Assembly: GCA_038030265.1 (NCBI GenBank)
Contig: CM075937.1
Coordinates: forward strand, 26,330,198-26,394,197
Source: Corythucha ciliata
Lineage: Eukaryota > Arthropoda > Insecta > Hemiptera > Tingidae
Length of the DNA stretch: 64,000 nucleotides
Reading direction: 5' to 3'
Position numbers and translations under genes: made by a program. The notes under the pieces were generated by a model. That model made no database searches and was not told the origin of the DNA. It saw only the letters and a program-made list of their open reading frames with translations. Shown in pieces: positions 22,932 to 34,330 of the stretch. Numbering within the stretch: the first letter of the stretch is position 1; each line of letters opens with the position of its first letter.

Positions 22932-23287
22932 GTCCAAAGTGTGAAAAAAGGACTCACAGTGAGCCATTCATCAAGCCAGTGTTGCGCGATGAGAAATCTA
23001 CGTACGCAGCGCGGATTGCCTGAGAACAGAAAACATCAAATGGATAATTTGCTGATTTTTTTTTTAAAAAAATCAATTAGTCTAATTGACTATATTAGAA
23101 ATTATTCTACTCACCACCTTTAGTAGCTGGAGCACCTAATGCAACACGAAAAATCTAAAAATGCTGAAATGGTTAGGATTGTACAGGGCTAATAACCGTG
23201 GCGCTGACGCCCTATAAAAAAAAAAATAAAATAAACAAAAAATACTAATAATAATAGTAACAATAGTAATAATAAACACAATTGGTA
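22692..23287 (+). repeat. AAT-rich microsatellites and LINE 3' ends in intron 11
   Basis: Three AAT/AAAT-rich tracts (22692-22800, 22882-22932 and 23215-23275) follow short noncoding segments. Two of these end GCAGCCGATGCC and GGCGCTGACGCCC just before the A-rich tracts. That layout resembles the 3' tails of CR1/Jockey-like LINEs. No coding is visible. Confidence 0.6.
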
Positions 23288-23379
23288 CAAAAAATTATTT
23301 GGTCGTCGTTGAATCATAAATGATTCATACCGGTCAGCAAATGTTCTGAATCATCCCAGTAGAACTACCAATTCTTTTA

Positions 23380-23640
23380 GATGTAGACAGCCTATGTTCA
23401 AAAGCGCGCGGACGGTGTTTCGGAAATTATTCTCAGACAAATTCCTCACATGAACTGGCAATTTATTGTATTTGTAAGACCCAACGGAAAGACTCAAAGA
23501 CTTGGACTTGGGGGCAGCAGAATCACCCCTCCCACCATGGAAATAGTCAAGTCGCTCTAAACATAGGAGAGTGTTGGTAGGGCAGGTGGTGGGGTCTAAT
23601 GGGGAAGAGGGGGATTCCCCCCCCCCTGGGAGGTACCAGA
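23380..23640 (-). pseudogene. LINE reverse-transcriptase C-terminal scrap
   Basis: On the minus strand it reads SLSLSVGSYKYNKLPVHVRN followed by an SENNFRNTVRALL stretch. This is the common ending of CR1/Jockey-type LINE proteins (a conserved NxLP then FK/R..LxxxL). No polymerase motifs remain. It lies antisense in intron 11. Confidence 0.5.
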
Positions 23641-23697
23641 TCCGCTCTTGCCAGATGTGTTCCAATAAAGTGATTTTTTTTTTTTTTTTTTTTTCAG

Positions 23698-24629
23698 GAG
23701 CCCCTCGAGGACGAAATATCTCAGTAGACAATGGTGAGTAACACACTCAATCACGATTTCGAAGACGAATGTTCTGTTTAATGATCCTCGTGGATCGTTC
23801 AACTAAGTAGTTCGTCATGTAGATCGACAAGATCAGAATTCTCGAACTCCACAACATTTTCAATTATTACTTCTGCCCGCCCTGCGTCTCCCTACTGATC
23901 TGTGTTCCACCTCCCATCACTTCATAACAATGCGCATGAATCGTGAGGACATGTTTCTAAGGAATTGTATTTTGTTCTTTCTGCTGCAGATGGTTTGGAA
24001 CCTGACGGATTACGCGAGGAAGGAGATATAATCAATCAAGAAGGTGAGGCAATATTACGAAAGTGCCTTTGTAGGACTTTCGTATGAATAACATAACATC
24101 ATGCAGTGCTACAACATGGCAACTTTCTGATGAAGAATAAAATCTAGTTTGTAAAAAAAGCCACACACTTATGAAACTAATTAAACTTTTGAGCTTTGCC
24201 GGTTAATCAGAATTTTGTCGAGAGATTTAAGGCCTCGCCACACCGAACGCGAACTGCCGCGCGGACTGGTCCGCACGCGGAAAAACTATGGTTACGGGGT
24301 ATACCTCACCCACGTTGTCACGGTTTTTTGGCGAGCGGACTGGCGGCTCGGGGAAAACCCATAGCAACAAGGTATACCTCGCCCACGTTGTCATGGCGTT
24401 TTGGCGTTCAGTGTGGCAAGGCCTTTAAATGTGAAAAACGTATTTTATTTACCACTCTGTTGATGTTCCAGATGCCGCCGACGACGACGACCAACCCGTC
24501 AACAATGGTAGGTTTCGTAACCAGTAATTCCTGCACAAGCGGTAAATTGATTTATTGCTCTTCATTTTTCAGTAATTGTGCACGACATGGTCGTGCAAGA
24601 AAATGGAGCGACCTTGGAGCGGCAAAGTG
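23698..24629 (+). CDS. Exons 12-15: small acidic linker exons
   Basis: Four tiny exons, 23698-23733 (36 nt), 23990-24043 (54), 24472-24507 (36) and 24573-24629 (57), are all multiples of three with phase-1 introns on both sides, so any can be skipped without a frameshift. They encode PRGRNISVDN, LEPDGLREEGDIINQ, AADDDDQPVNN and VIVHDMVVQENGATLERQ. The linker is acidic and probably disordered. DDDxPxVNN also echoes exon 1 (EDDSPNVNN), suggesting exon duplication. Splice sites are good, for example TGCTGCAG and GTGAG. Confidence 0.72.
24231..24424. mobile_element. TTAA-flanked MITE in intron 13
   Basis: 194 bp between TTAA copies (24227-24230 and 24425-24428). Termini GGCCTCGCCACAC and GTGTGGCAAGGCC are imperfect inverses. 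It contains two near-copies of a GGTATACCTC.CCCACGTTGTCA segment. The TTAA site fits piggyBac or Kolobok-type mobilisation. Confidence 0.7.
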
Positions 24630-24708
24630 GTGAGAAATGTTCCATGTTATACCATTCAACAATGTAAAATCTTGCCAACCCCCATTGATTTTTGATCAAA
24701 CTCGTCAG

Positions 24709-24873
24709 AGGAGCCTACGTGCATAATTTGTTTTAATGCGCCTGTTACTCACTGTTGCGCGCCGTGTGGGCACTTACATTTTTGCCAAATATGCATAGAG
24801 AGGTGCCTCAGGGACAACCCTCGGTGCCCATCGTGTGGTACAGACTGTATTTTTTCAGTTCAAATTTTTCATT
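24709..24873 (+). CDS. Exon 16: C3HC4 RING finger
   Basis: After split codon G|AG it encodes EPTCIICFNAPVTHCCAPCG, then HLHFCQICIERCLRD and RCPSCG. The spacing is C-x2-C-x11-C-x-H-x3-C-x2-C-x10-C-x2-C, a full RING-HC finger. The end, IFSVQIFH, resembles the hydrophobic strand closing MEX-3/IAP-type RINGs. RING-HC domains usually recruit ubiquitin E2 enzymes, so E3 ligase activity is inferred. A strong donor (ATT|GTAAGT) follows at 24874. Skipping it gives a stop at about 24950; the acceptor at 24953 or a distant exon could supply the end. Confidence 0.85.
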
Positions 24874-27800
24874 GTAAGTACACCGTCAAAGGAAACCGTC
24901 ATGTCAAATTCGTCATTGCTAATTTTGGACTATGTATTACATTACAGTAGCGGCTCGGCATGATTACTGATCGACTTACCTTTGTTTTTATTAAGAAACA
25001 CTAGTCAATATAATAAATAATAATTGATGAAGAAAATTCTATACATTTCTTGTCATAAAGGGTCTGTTCCAGCAAGGTGTTTGGAACATGTTTGGAGGAG
25101 AGTTGTCGTGGGGCCAGTCAATGAAATTTAATAATCTATTTTTTTATTGGCTGGTCCCATGGCTACTCTGCTCCGAACATGTTCCAAACACCTTCCTGAA
25201 CCAGGCCTATAAAAATACAAATAAAATTTAATTGTTCGATATCACGCCTCTTCTTGACAACTTGTGTTTCATTATTTCTGTACTGACAGCAGCCACCGAA
25301 GAAAACTACTTAATTTATAGGTATTGTCGGGAGACCTTCCAAACCTAGAAAAGTTTTAAAAAAATTGCAAGTTGTGTAGCTTTAAGGCCCCGTTCACAAG
25401 CCATGTGCTATGCGTCTGTGGAGTCAAGCAAGCACAGATAAAAAATGACGGAGTTTATTATTGGAAAATGTGATGCAAGAAATTTCACATTTCTCCCTCT
25501 CCAACCGTCAAATTTTGGGAGGAACAAAAGTGTTGGATGAGGTTTCCTATATCGAACCATTCAAGGCTTCGCTCACTCGGAAGAATACTGGTACAACTCA
25601 ATGTCCATTCCAGTTTGGATTAATTACATTTTATTTAATCCAACTGTTTAGGTGCGAAAAACTTGTTTGAGTTGTACCAGTAGTCTTCCGAGTGAGCGAT
25701 TTGTGATTTTTTTTGTATAAAAACAAAATAACGGTAATTGCTTTCGAGAATCCTTGATTTCTCGGCTTATATTGTACCTGATCGAAACTTTTTTGGCAGT
25801 TTCAGAAAGTTCGGAAAAATTTTCCAAAACATTGCTGTACCCAAGCGGCTTTCTCTCGTCAAACAAAGTCCCTATCTTCTAATAGAGCACTCACGACTAA
25901 GCCAATTGTTGGCGCATCATATTAAAAAAATTAACATGACCGACGGTTCAATAATTTTCTCCTGGGGGTCAACCATGAGCTAGCGTTAAAAAATTAACGC
26001 AAGCGGTAACTAAGGACGCTCTATCACAAATAATGTTATAACGCCACAGATACCGCGTTTTGACGGTATTTTTACGCTAGCTCATGGTTGATCCCCTGGA
26101 ATTCTAAAGCCTGTTTTACACGAGTAAGTTTTTTGATCGAGTGAGTTTTTTGAATTGCAACAGTTAATTATTGGCAGGGGTCAGCTGGTATTTTTTAAAA
26201 AAATGGCTACTTCCATCAAAAAACTTACTCGTGTAAAAGGGGCTTAATTGAGCTTTCCATTTAGATAAAATTCTGCTCTAGAGAAGTTCATTTCCACTCG
26301 TCCTACCAGAATTAAAACATATGTTAATGGAGAAGACGAGTGGAAATGAATTGCTAAGGAGACTTTATTAATTGGTTATTAATAAGCAAACCCCGCGAAT
26401 CGCTAGTTCTTGGATCAGCGGCACATCAGGTCAGCTGCACGAAATTTCGTTTTTGATGCCGTGAAATTGCTTTTTCATGTGAGTCATGCCTGCCAGCGAA
26501 ATTGCTTTTTCATGTGAGTCATGCCTGCCAGCGAAATTGGTTATTTGAAACATCAGACACCCGCAAAATTGGTTGAATAAGCCAACCCCACCAAATTGCT
26601 TTCTGAATGGGTCAACAGCGCGGATTTTACTTATTCTGATGAAGCTTTACTTATGATGATGAAATTTGAAATTTCGATCCCACCAGAGTGCTCTTCCAAC
26701 AGGTCTCAACTTTTTTTTTTTTTATATAAAGTGTTTGCTTCACAAACTACATGTGAAGCAGATAAAATTACAGATGGATTTTGGAAATTTTCACTGATGG
26801 ATTTTTTTTTTTTATTATTCCGATTCTTTTCTATCCATTTTTTTAATGACACAAATAATGTCAACTTCAAATTCCGTCGTGTTTCGTGCCCCGGTGTAAA
26901 ACCCAGCACTCGAGGAACTTTAGATAGATGTCCCCCGTTAGTGAGTCGAAGGTAGAGCATAAATTTTCTAGGTAAAAGTTCAAGGCGGGTTTGAAGTTAT
27001 TTTAGGGACAACATTTTGAAAATTTATACATCTGCATTTTATGTACAATTTTCTGTAGATTGGAATGAGTACTTCAAATCCGTGCAGCACAAATAAGGCG
27101 TGATAAAACATGCTATGTTCTTGACGAAGGCTGCTTGGAGGGGGCGAGGTATACTATCTGCGTGAAACTCCCCCTCAACGTTCGGTCTGCAAAGGAGATG
27201 GAAGAAACACCATGCTCACCTGACGCTTGAGAATGCCCAGGATCTCGCTTCATTTGACAAAACGTCGTGAAACAACACAGTTTCAACAGATACAATAAAC
27301 TTTTTTTAGCTCGGAAATCTTCAGTTTTAGTCTGCTAGAACTATTCATCCACTAATCATTACTATTATGTGGGGATTGACTCGATATTCACAGTTTTCAT
27401 TTGGTTGCATAAACTATATTAGTTCATAAGCATTTTCCGAACTGCCAAATTTTGGGACCATATGTCATGTGGCACTCTGGCAGGAGCATTTTCCCTCTAG
27501 CTTTAGTGACCACGCGTTATCAGAAGAGAAATTACTTGGTATCTATACGACTTTGATTGACACAGTGATGTCACCGTTACAGGCCCCTTTGGGCCACTTA
27601 CAGAAGCTGAACGAATTTTCCTGCACATGATGACCATGCAATCCACAGGCCTGAAGTCCAAGGAAGCGGCTCGGCACACGCCGCCGTGCAGCTTGGAGCA
27701 TGGGCGTAGCCAGTGGGGGGCAGGGGTGGGCAGTTACCCTCACCTAGAGGCAAAAACGCAGATTTCGTGGAGCAGCTGCTCACCCCCAAAATTCCAAAAA

Positions 27801-29760
27801 TATTTTCCCAGATCTGGCTAACAGAAACACAAATGTATTATATTTCGCTCCATAAAACCAATTTGCGGATTTTTCTCACTAAAAAAACAAAACACATTTT
27901 CGCTCATCGGTTCCACCAAAAATCAAAAATTCGCGGATGTTTGTTGCTGACAAACCGATTTTGAGGGTCGGCTTAACTTGGAAACCGATTTTGCTGATTT
28001 TTCGCACTAAAACCCCATTTCCGCAAGGTTCGACGCGCAATGTCGTGTGTTTGGGTCAGCTCAGAATCGTGTTTGGCCCGCTGTGCCATCCAGACTTATG
28101 GTGGGAGAGGAAATGCCAGCTCTGTTTACTGTTTCAGGTCTAAAATTTAAAGTTTAGCTCCAAAAGTATCATTTTTCGGGTGGGGGGGGGGAGAGAAGTT
28201 TCAAATTTTCGACATAAAATCCGAAATAGAAGGCTATAAACGACAGGTTTCCAGCAGATATTTATTTTTTGACGGATAGTGGCCGTTTCTGTGCAAATTT
28301 AGTCTCTGCGATGACCGTGAATTGACGCGATTCTAACCTCCAGATCCTGTTAGAAGCCTGCAAAAAGGCAATGGTTCATCTGTTATTTTCGCCGGTGAAT
28401 CTGCCCACAGGCGTGGTGGATCCAGTTTTTCCTCAAGAAGAGTTGCACAGAATCCCCCCCCCCCCATTCAACTCGTGAATGAGCATTATTTGTAGCGTCG
28501 AATTTACGTTTTTCTTTAATTTTAGGCGAAACTGAGTGCTTTTTCTCAATTCTACCTCGAACTATAGCCTATTTTCTTCATTTTAACCGTAAAATGACGT
28601 CAAAAAAACGTGAAATAACGCATTTCGCGTTTTTTTTTACTTGCTTCTAGCCGAATACTGAGTTGGAACTCTTTGAACGTTTTCACCATAGTCTGACGAT
28701 AGGAGAGTGGAAAGGAAATGCACTTAAGCGCCGACTCTTTTGAAACACTTCACAAATAAACGCACCCACACACTGATACAAAATAAAAATAAAGAAAATT
28801 AAAACTTGTAGCTCTGCCGGGGATGAGGGATCCAACATACCCCACATCGTGCGGGGAATATACGTTTTTTCTCATCTTGCAAATAAACATGCTTCGAAAA
28901 ATTCATCGTGTGCATTGAGTAATTATAGAGGATTAATTTGCCAAAAGGAAGGTGATCAAGAATTCTAGCGACTAAAAATAATGGTACCTACGTGAAAGCC
29001 GATGACAGGCCCGGTTTCAAAGTAATGCTCTTTCATAATCACGTGAGAATCAACGATACTTGTTTGAAGAATACGGGTTAAAATTGATGAAGCCCAGTTT
29101 GGTTTCGCCAGAATTAAATGACTAAGGCGAAAGTAGAATGCAGAGTCACATATTATGCAATTGGTATTCGTCGGAATGTAAATACCTACGCTTATTTGCA
29201 TCAAATGGCTAGCCTGAGAAATAATGACAACTTGAAAATAAACCAATCCAATTCACAGTATTTCTAATGGATTACCTAAATCTCACTAAAAACCAAAGTG
29301 AGATAATCATTGGAGGACGAGTCAGGTAAGGATAGACTCGAAGTTCCCTCACTCAATGCTTCTAGATTACGATCTTCCTTTTTCCTCTTTCTAAAAAAAC
29401 CTCCAATTACTTGTAGCTCTGTGCCTCGGTTGGCGCGGCAGGATTCTCAATTATTAATGAACGAATAACATGATTACTACATCGTCACAGGCCTAAAATT
29501 TCATGAGAACAAAGGGAGCTTAGCATGACTGCATCTCTAACTGCATGACTGACAACTGATACATGTGATTATAGCGGTAAGGTAGGTAGTGGTGCCGGTG
29601 ATGGTGGGCTGGTTGGTTCTCAGAAGGACAGTGTCGTGGGGAGGGGGTATGGGGCACTTGCGTTTGGTCGACTTATTCAAATGGCAACTTTACCAAATCC
29701 GACCACCTTCCAGGGATTGCTTACGGTAGTCGAAGTTAGCCATTCAAAGTCGTTGCTGTC
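24874..29760. other. Intergenic stretch rich in short inverted repeats
   Basis: No gene was recognised. Hairpin elements: 25073-25205 (GGTGTTTGGAACATG arms), 25568-25703 (TCGCTCACTCGGAAGA), 25962-26096 (GGGGTCAACCATGAGCTAGC-like arms), 26107-26246 (GTTTTACACGAGTAAG) and about 26265-26360 (CCACTCGTC family). A 36-bp unit with TTTTTCATGTGAGTCATGCC is duplicated in tandem at 26461-26533. GGGCGTAGCCAGTGGGG near 27703 looks like a hAT-type repeat end. G/C homopolymer runs occur near 28180 and 28455. Confidence 0.5.
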
Positions 29761-29796
29761 CTCAGAGTAAAACTCTGAAAAAGTTGAACTAGCTGA

Positions 29797-29895
29797 TAAC
29801 AAGTCGACCAACATTACAGTCGACCTAGATTACAGTTGTCCCGGATTACAGTCGACCAGTGATAAGGTCGACCAACATTACGCACTCGGATTACG
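29797..29895 (+). repeat. 16-bp tandem repeat built on GTCGAC
   Basis: Successive 16-mers read GTCGACCAACATTACA, GTCGACCTAGATTACA, GTTGTCCCGGATTACA, GTCGACCAGTGATAAG and GTCGACCAACATTACG, then a decayed unit. An inverted, closely related copy lies at 34241-34330. No coding. Confidence 0.85.
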
Positions 29896-31019
29896 CACCC
29901 GTCTCGGTCAGAGTGTTATGATAAGGGGTTATCGAGGGGGCAAAAAGTAAGGAACACACTCGTAGCACTTCTGTCTCGAGCGCTACGTCCGTTTCATGCG
30001 GCTTCGCACATCTCCGCAACACAAGATTTATAATTTTAACATCGTAATCTTGAATTACAAAATTAGGTTTCGAATTCTTATGAATTTGACCATAATAAAG
30101 TTTGGAACAAAAGGAGGAAAAATAATAAGACGTATGAATAATAATAATAAAGGGCGATCGGTTAGGACAAGTGCCACTTGCTTTACTTGCCCTGACGCCA
30201 CGCCACTGTCTCCTCCCAGGCTTTTTGCTTTTTAATTCTGTCCTTGTATTCATCGCTGCGAACGTCCCAAATAGCCGGGTAGATTTGGACCTCATGAATA
30301 AAAACTTCTGTGTCCACTTCAATATTCAAGTTTCAAATTCCTTTTTAAAACCCACAACAAAAAATCAGTGGGGGGGGGGGGAGATGCACGTGGTTATGAA
30401 ACGCAAAGTTGAAGCGGGCACTGACTCACAGTCTGTATGCTTCTAGTGGGTATCGGGGGTGTTAGTGGTGGGGACTGGGTAGGCTATCTAGCCTTTCACG
30501 ATAGCGTATTGCCTATCGTGCGTCAAATGTGCACCGCCTCATAGACTGTATTGCTTCTTGAGGGTATCGCCTATCCCCTGTGGATCGGTTGTCCACAGGG
30601 ACCCGATAACTTCAACGCCCAACGCAGCTTAGCGCGTTACCTTGTGCACTGCTCCATTCGTTTTAAGGTATCTCTGCCTATCTCGCGTTTTTCTGACGCC
30701 TTATCTTGCGTTAGAAAAACGCTCGTGTGCACTGGGCCTTTTCTTGCGTTAGAAAAACTCTCGTGTGCACCGGGCCTAAGAAGGATATAACAAGTTCAAC
30801 AATAGCATCCTTGCTTCTCTTGCCGTTTGAGGGTCAAATGCTGACTCTTCATACCTCATGAAATGAAGGCACTCTATAAGAGTAATTCTGTTGTCAGATT
30901 CAGTCCAGCAGCGAAAAACGGATTTCAAGATGTCTTTACTGCTCTTCATGGTGCTCCTGAGTTGGCAACATTTACTACGCAGTGGCGGGTCTAGACCTTG
31001 CGGCCTGGCCGATATTACG
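29896..31019. other. Noncoding flank up to the gap
   Basis: Short repeats only, for example TTCTTGCGTTAGAAAAAC.CTCGTGTGCAC twice near 30700-30775. A minus-strand frame at about 30776-30950 encodes a stretch ending ARMLLLNLLYPS, which I do not recognise. CAGTGGCGGGTCTAGACC at 30979 resembles the start of a hAT-type repeat cut by the gap. Confidence 0.45.
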
Positions 31020-31519
31020 NNNNNNNNNNNNNNNNNNNNNNNNNNNNNNNNNNNNNNNNNNNNNNNNNNNNNNNNNNNNNNNNNNNNNNNNNNNNNNNNN
31101 NNNNNNNNNNNNNNNNNNNNNNNNNNNNNNNNNNNNNNNNNNNNNNNNNNNNNNNNNNNNNNNNNNNNNNNNNNNNNNNNNNNNNNNNNNNNNNNNNNNN
31201 NNNNNNNNNNNNNNNNNNNNNNNNNNNNNNNNNNNNNNNNNNNNNNNNNNNNNNNNNNNNNNNNNNNNNNNNNNNNNNNNNNNNNNNNNNNNNNNNNNNN
31301 NNNNNNNNNNNNNNNNNNNNNNNNNNNNNNNNNNNNNNNNNNNNNNNNNNNNNNNNNNNNNNNNNNNNNNNNNNNNNNNNNNNNNNNNNNNNNNNNNNNN
31401 NNNNNNNNNNNNNNNNNNNNNNNNNNNNNNNNNNNNNNNNNNNNNNNNNNNNNNNNNNNNNNNNNNNNNNNNNNNNNNNNNNNNNNNNNNNNNNNNNNNN
31501 NNNNNNNNNNNNNNNNNNN
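31020..31519. other. Assembly gap of 500 N
   Basis: A round-number run of N, probably an arbitrary scaffold join. All frames drawn through it are meaningless. Copy A lies entirely to the left and copy B entirely to the right. Confidence 0.99.
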
Positions 31520-32178
31520 TGCGAAACACCCATTCGGTTTCGATGGTCGTTTTTCTTCAGGTAAGTCGACTGGTGTCCACGTAAATGACGATTCCAGAGC
31601 TCTTATCTCCTCATTTATTGACTCTTGCCATCCTGGCGTTTGTTGCGCTTGATCATGTGTTTCTGGATCGTTCACGTTTGGCGGTGTTATTAAGCATAAA
31701 CCGTTATCAATTATAGCATCTATCGAAGTCTCTGGTCTGGGATGCGAAAGATGAAGATGGTAGTCTTTTAGACGGTTAGGTTTTTTTATAGATCTTCCTT
31801 ATCTCGTTTGATAAAGTTTGTCGACTTCTTCCTCGCAGAGATGGTCTTGATCGTTTTCAGGAATTTCTACTTCTTCTGGTGATCCGGTAATTTCAGTTTC
31901 TTCTGGCAGTATTTCCGTTCCAGTGGGTTTTCTGCGCTTCCTCTTCTTCTTCTTCTTCTTCTTCTTCTTGATCTTGATGAAGTTCGATTGTTTTCATTTC
32001 ATTATTTTCTTCTTCCAAAAATTTGACATCACGCGACATTACCACAGTTTTCTTTTGTGGGTCGAATAGCCGATAACCGTTAGCTGAATAGCCTATCATG
32101 ATTAATTTTCGGCATCGGCTGTCTAATTTTCCGACCTTTCTATTTTCTTTGGCGTAAACCTCAGTGCCGAATGTTTTT
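31520..32178 (-). pseudogene. Ty1/copia pol: post-integrase and start of reverse transcriptase
   Basis: Read leftward from 32178: TFGTEVYAKENRKVGKLDS, then MIGYSANGYRLFDPQKKTV and VVMSRDVKFLEEE, the conserved copia block after integrase. A Glu repeat (GAA/GAG run at 31943-31970) follows, then after stops and frame changes WQESINEEIRALESSFTW, the opening of copia reverse transcriptase. The gap truncates it. It continues the integrase frame at 33392-34145 but is separated from it by a 1.2-kb insertion. Confidence 0.85.
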
Positions 32179-33391
32179 AGTGCATTTCATTCAAAAAATG
32201 CACTATTGGTCTCGCCCTGATGGTCGCACATATGGGTTGTGATACTTTTTTTTCACGTTTCAGAACCCCTAGAACACGAATCCGAGGTCGGTTCGATTTG
32301 CTATATATAGAAATATATAGAGATATATATATGAATTCCGGAGACCACTGAATTCGTGTTCTAGAGGTTCTGAAACGTGAAAAAAAACATGACATGACCC
32401 ATGTTTGCCACCATCACGACGAGACCAATAGTGCATTTTTCAGAATGAAATGCACTAAAAAAAAAATTGTTTCGGATTCGAACCAGGCACTCCGCAATGG
32501 TGAAATTGTGACATACCATTTAACCTAATGTAACTGATCTGAAAATTAACGTAATCTGAAAAAAGTTTTGTTCCGACAGCAGCCTGTCAGGAGAAGTGCA
32601 TTTCATTCAAAAAATGCACTATTGGTCTCGCCCTGATGGTCGCACATATGGGTTGTGATACTTTTTTTTCACGTTTCAGAACCCCTAGAACACGAATCCG
32701 AGGTCGGTTCGATTTGCTATATATAGAAATATATAGAGATATATATATGAATTCCGGAGACCACTGAATTCGTGTTCTAGAGGTTCTGAAACGTGAAAAA
32801 AAACATGACATGACCCATGTTTGCCACCATCACGACGAGACCAATAGTGCATTTTTCAGAATGAAATGCACTAAAAAAAAAATTGTTTCGGATTCGAACC
32901 CAGGCACTCCGCAATGGTGAAATTGTGACATACCATTTAACCTAATGTAACTGATCTGAAAATTAACGTAATCTGAAAAAAGTTTTGTTCCGACAGCAGC
33001 CTGTCAGGAGAAGTGCATTTCATTCATGCGACAAACGAGTCAAACCTCATAAGTTAGAACGATATCAATCAATTATGAATGAGATTTAGGCCGGGATTAA
33101 GATTTTAATTGCAAATAATTCCTCTAACAAGAGTCCGCCTTCCCATATCGTATAGGCAACCAAACCGACTCTGTTTCATTTTTCATTTTCATCATTTTAT
33201 TTCCCCTCAGTAGGTGCCAAAAAAAGAGCCTGCGGTAAAAAGAAACACGATTTTATGATTTTGACTTTCTATACCACGGCCTAAATGTCATTCATAATTG
33301 ATTGATATCGTTCTAACTTATGAGGTTTGACTCGATTGTCGCATGAATGAAATGCACTTCTCCTGACAGGCTGCTATCGGAACAAAACTTA
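32179..33391. mobile_element. Composite foldback array inside copia
   Basis: A 416-417-bp unit is duplicated in tandem (32179-32594 and 32595-33011). Each unit contains a hairpin from AGTGCATTTCATTC to GAATGAAATGCACT with GCACTATTGGTCTCG arms, then a tRNA B-box-like GGATTCGAACC and AAGTTTTGTTCCGACAGCAG. A third hairpin (33012-33357) reuses the AGTGCATTTCATTCATGCGACAA ends with a different interior. The array closes with the inverse of CAGCCTGTCAGGAGA (33358-33373). The copia coding sequence resumes on both sides. Confidence 0.85.
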
Positions 33392-34145
33392 TTTTCTTGT
33401 AATTTACTGGAATACCATACCACGTTTCAGCAGGTACACCTTTATTGTTCGGTGTTCTATTATACAGGTACGCTGCAGACATTATAGCTTCTGCCCATAA
33501 ATACTTAGGCATTTCCTGTCCGTTGACCAGCATCATCGACCGAGCTTTGTCTAACGGAGTACGATTCATGCGTTCTGTTTGACCGTTGAGTTGAGGGGTG
33601 TACGGAGGTGTGTGTTCAAGCTCGATTCCCTTTGTTTTGCACCAATTAGTAAATTTATTGGATGAATATTCCCCTCCGTTGTCGCATCTTAACTTGCTGA
33701 TTTTGAAACCTTCCCCTGAGAACTTACGTTTAACCATTTCGATGTAATTTTTTATGTTTTCAGATACCTCTGATTTTTCTTTTAAAGAGTACACCACGAC
33801 GAAGTTTGAGAATTCGTCTATCATGGTTTGAAAATATCTTTTTCCATCGAACGTCTCAGGTGTGATAGGACCACACACGTCGCTCGTGATTATCTCCAAG
33901 GGTCTTTTTGCCATGAGCTCGTTTGTGACAAAAGGTCTTCTTGTCATTTTCCCTCGTGCACATTGTTCACAGATTTGTTGATTAACGACGATTTTTCCGT
34001 CAGAAGCTTTTTGTAGGCGTCTCATCGCTTCTTTTCCTGGATGCCCCATCCTATCGTGCCTAGAGATACACGCGGTTTCCTTTTCCGGAGCATCAAATTT
34101 TATGACGAAAAGTTTCCCAACCTTTTGACCCCTTAGCAATGTGTC
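33392..34145 (-). pseudogene. Ty1/copia integrase
   Basis: Minus-strand frame with the zinc-binding HDRMGHPGKEAM...ICEQCARGKM and the catalytic core: Asp in ITSDVCGPI, Asp in LRCDNGGEYSS and Glu in NGQTERMNRT 36 residues later, the D,D-35-E arrangement. AEAIMSAAYLYNRTPNNKG follows, standard for copia. The frame begins near the GAG-pre-integrase junction and ends at KK where the foldback array inserted. No gag, protease or LTR is recognised upstream, so the element is a remnant. The integrase core itself has no stop. Confidence 0.92.
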
Positions 34146-34240
34146 ACCGTACCTCGAACAATTTCCAACAAGTCACACCCCACCCTACCTAGTAGCCGAG
34201 AGTGAAATTAAAAAGCCTCCCAATAATTCCGGGTGGTCTT

Positions 34241-34330
34241 CACTGGTCGACTGTAATCTGGGACAACTGTAATCTAGGTCGACTGTAATGTTGGTCGACT
34301 CTTTATCAGCTAGTTCAACTTTTTCAGATT
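34241..34330 (-). repeat. Inverted copy of the GTCGAC 16-bp repeat
   Basis: Reverse complement of 29775-29875 with a few changes, including the flanking AAAAGTTGAACTAGCTGATAA. The two copies face each other across the copia remnant and the gap. Confidence 0.85.

Larger units (their letters stand above)
14295..24873 (+). pseudogene. FLYWCH-MULE transposase-RING gene, copy A (16-exon model)
   Basis: The exons placed are 14295-14328, 16650-16740, 17088-17306, 18776-18913, 19010-19079, 19281-19384, 20635-20829, 20890-20970, 21055-21337, 21409-21473, 22536-22683, 23698-23733, 23990-24043, 24472-24507, 24573-24629 and 24709-24873. Every junction is GT-AG and every phase matches. The model protein is about 607 residues: FLYWCH finger (14-80), MULE transposase core (185-420), acidic linker (492-552) and RING (556-597). 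FLYWCH plus MULE is known from Phantom-type Mutator transposons; the RING tail is the unusual part. Exon 6 has lost 46 bp relative to B, giving an immediate TAG, so this copy is probably inactive. No terminal inverted repeats were found. A domesticated host gene is an alternative. Confidence 0.85.

Noticed and set aside
30776..31675. Open frames of up to 299 codons across the N run
   Set aside because: They are open only because N is untranslatable; just the copia segment right of the gap has sequence support.
34241..34330. CRISPR-like array
   Set aside because: The 16-bp units are contiguous without unique spacers and the genome is eukaryotic.
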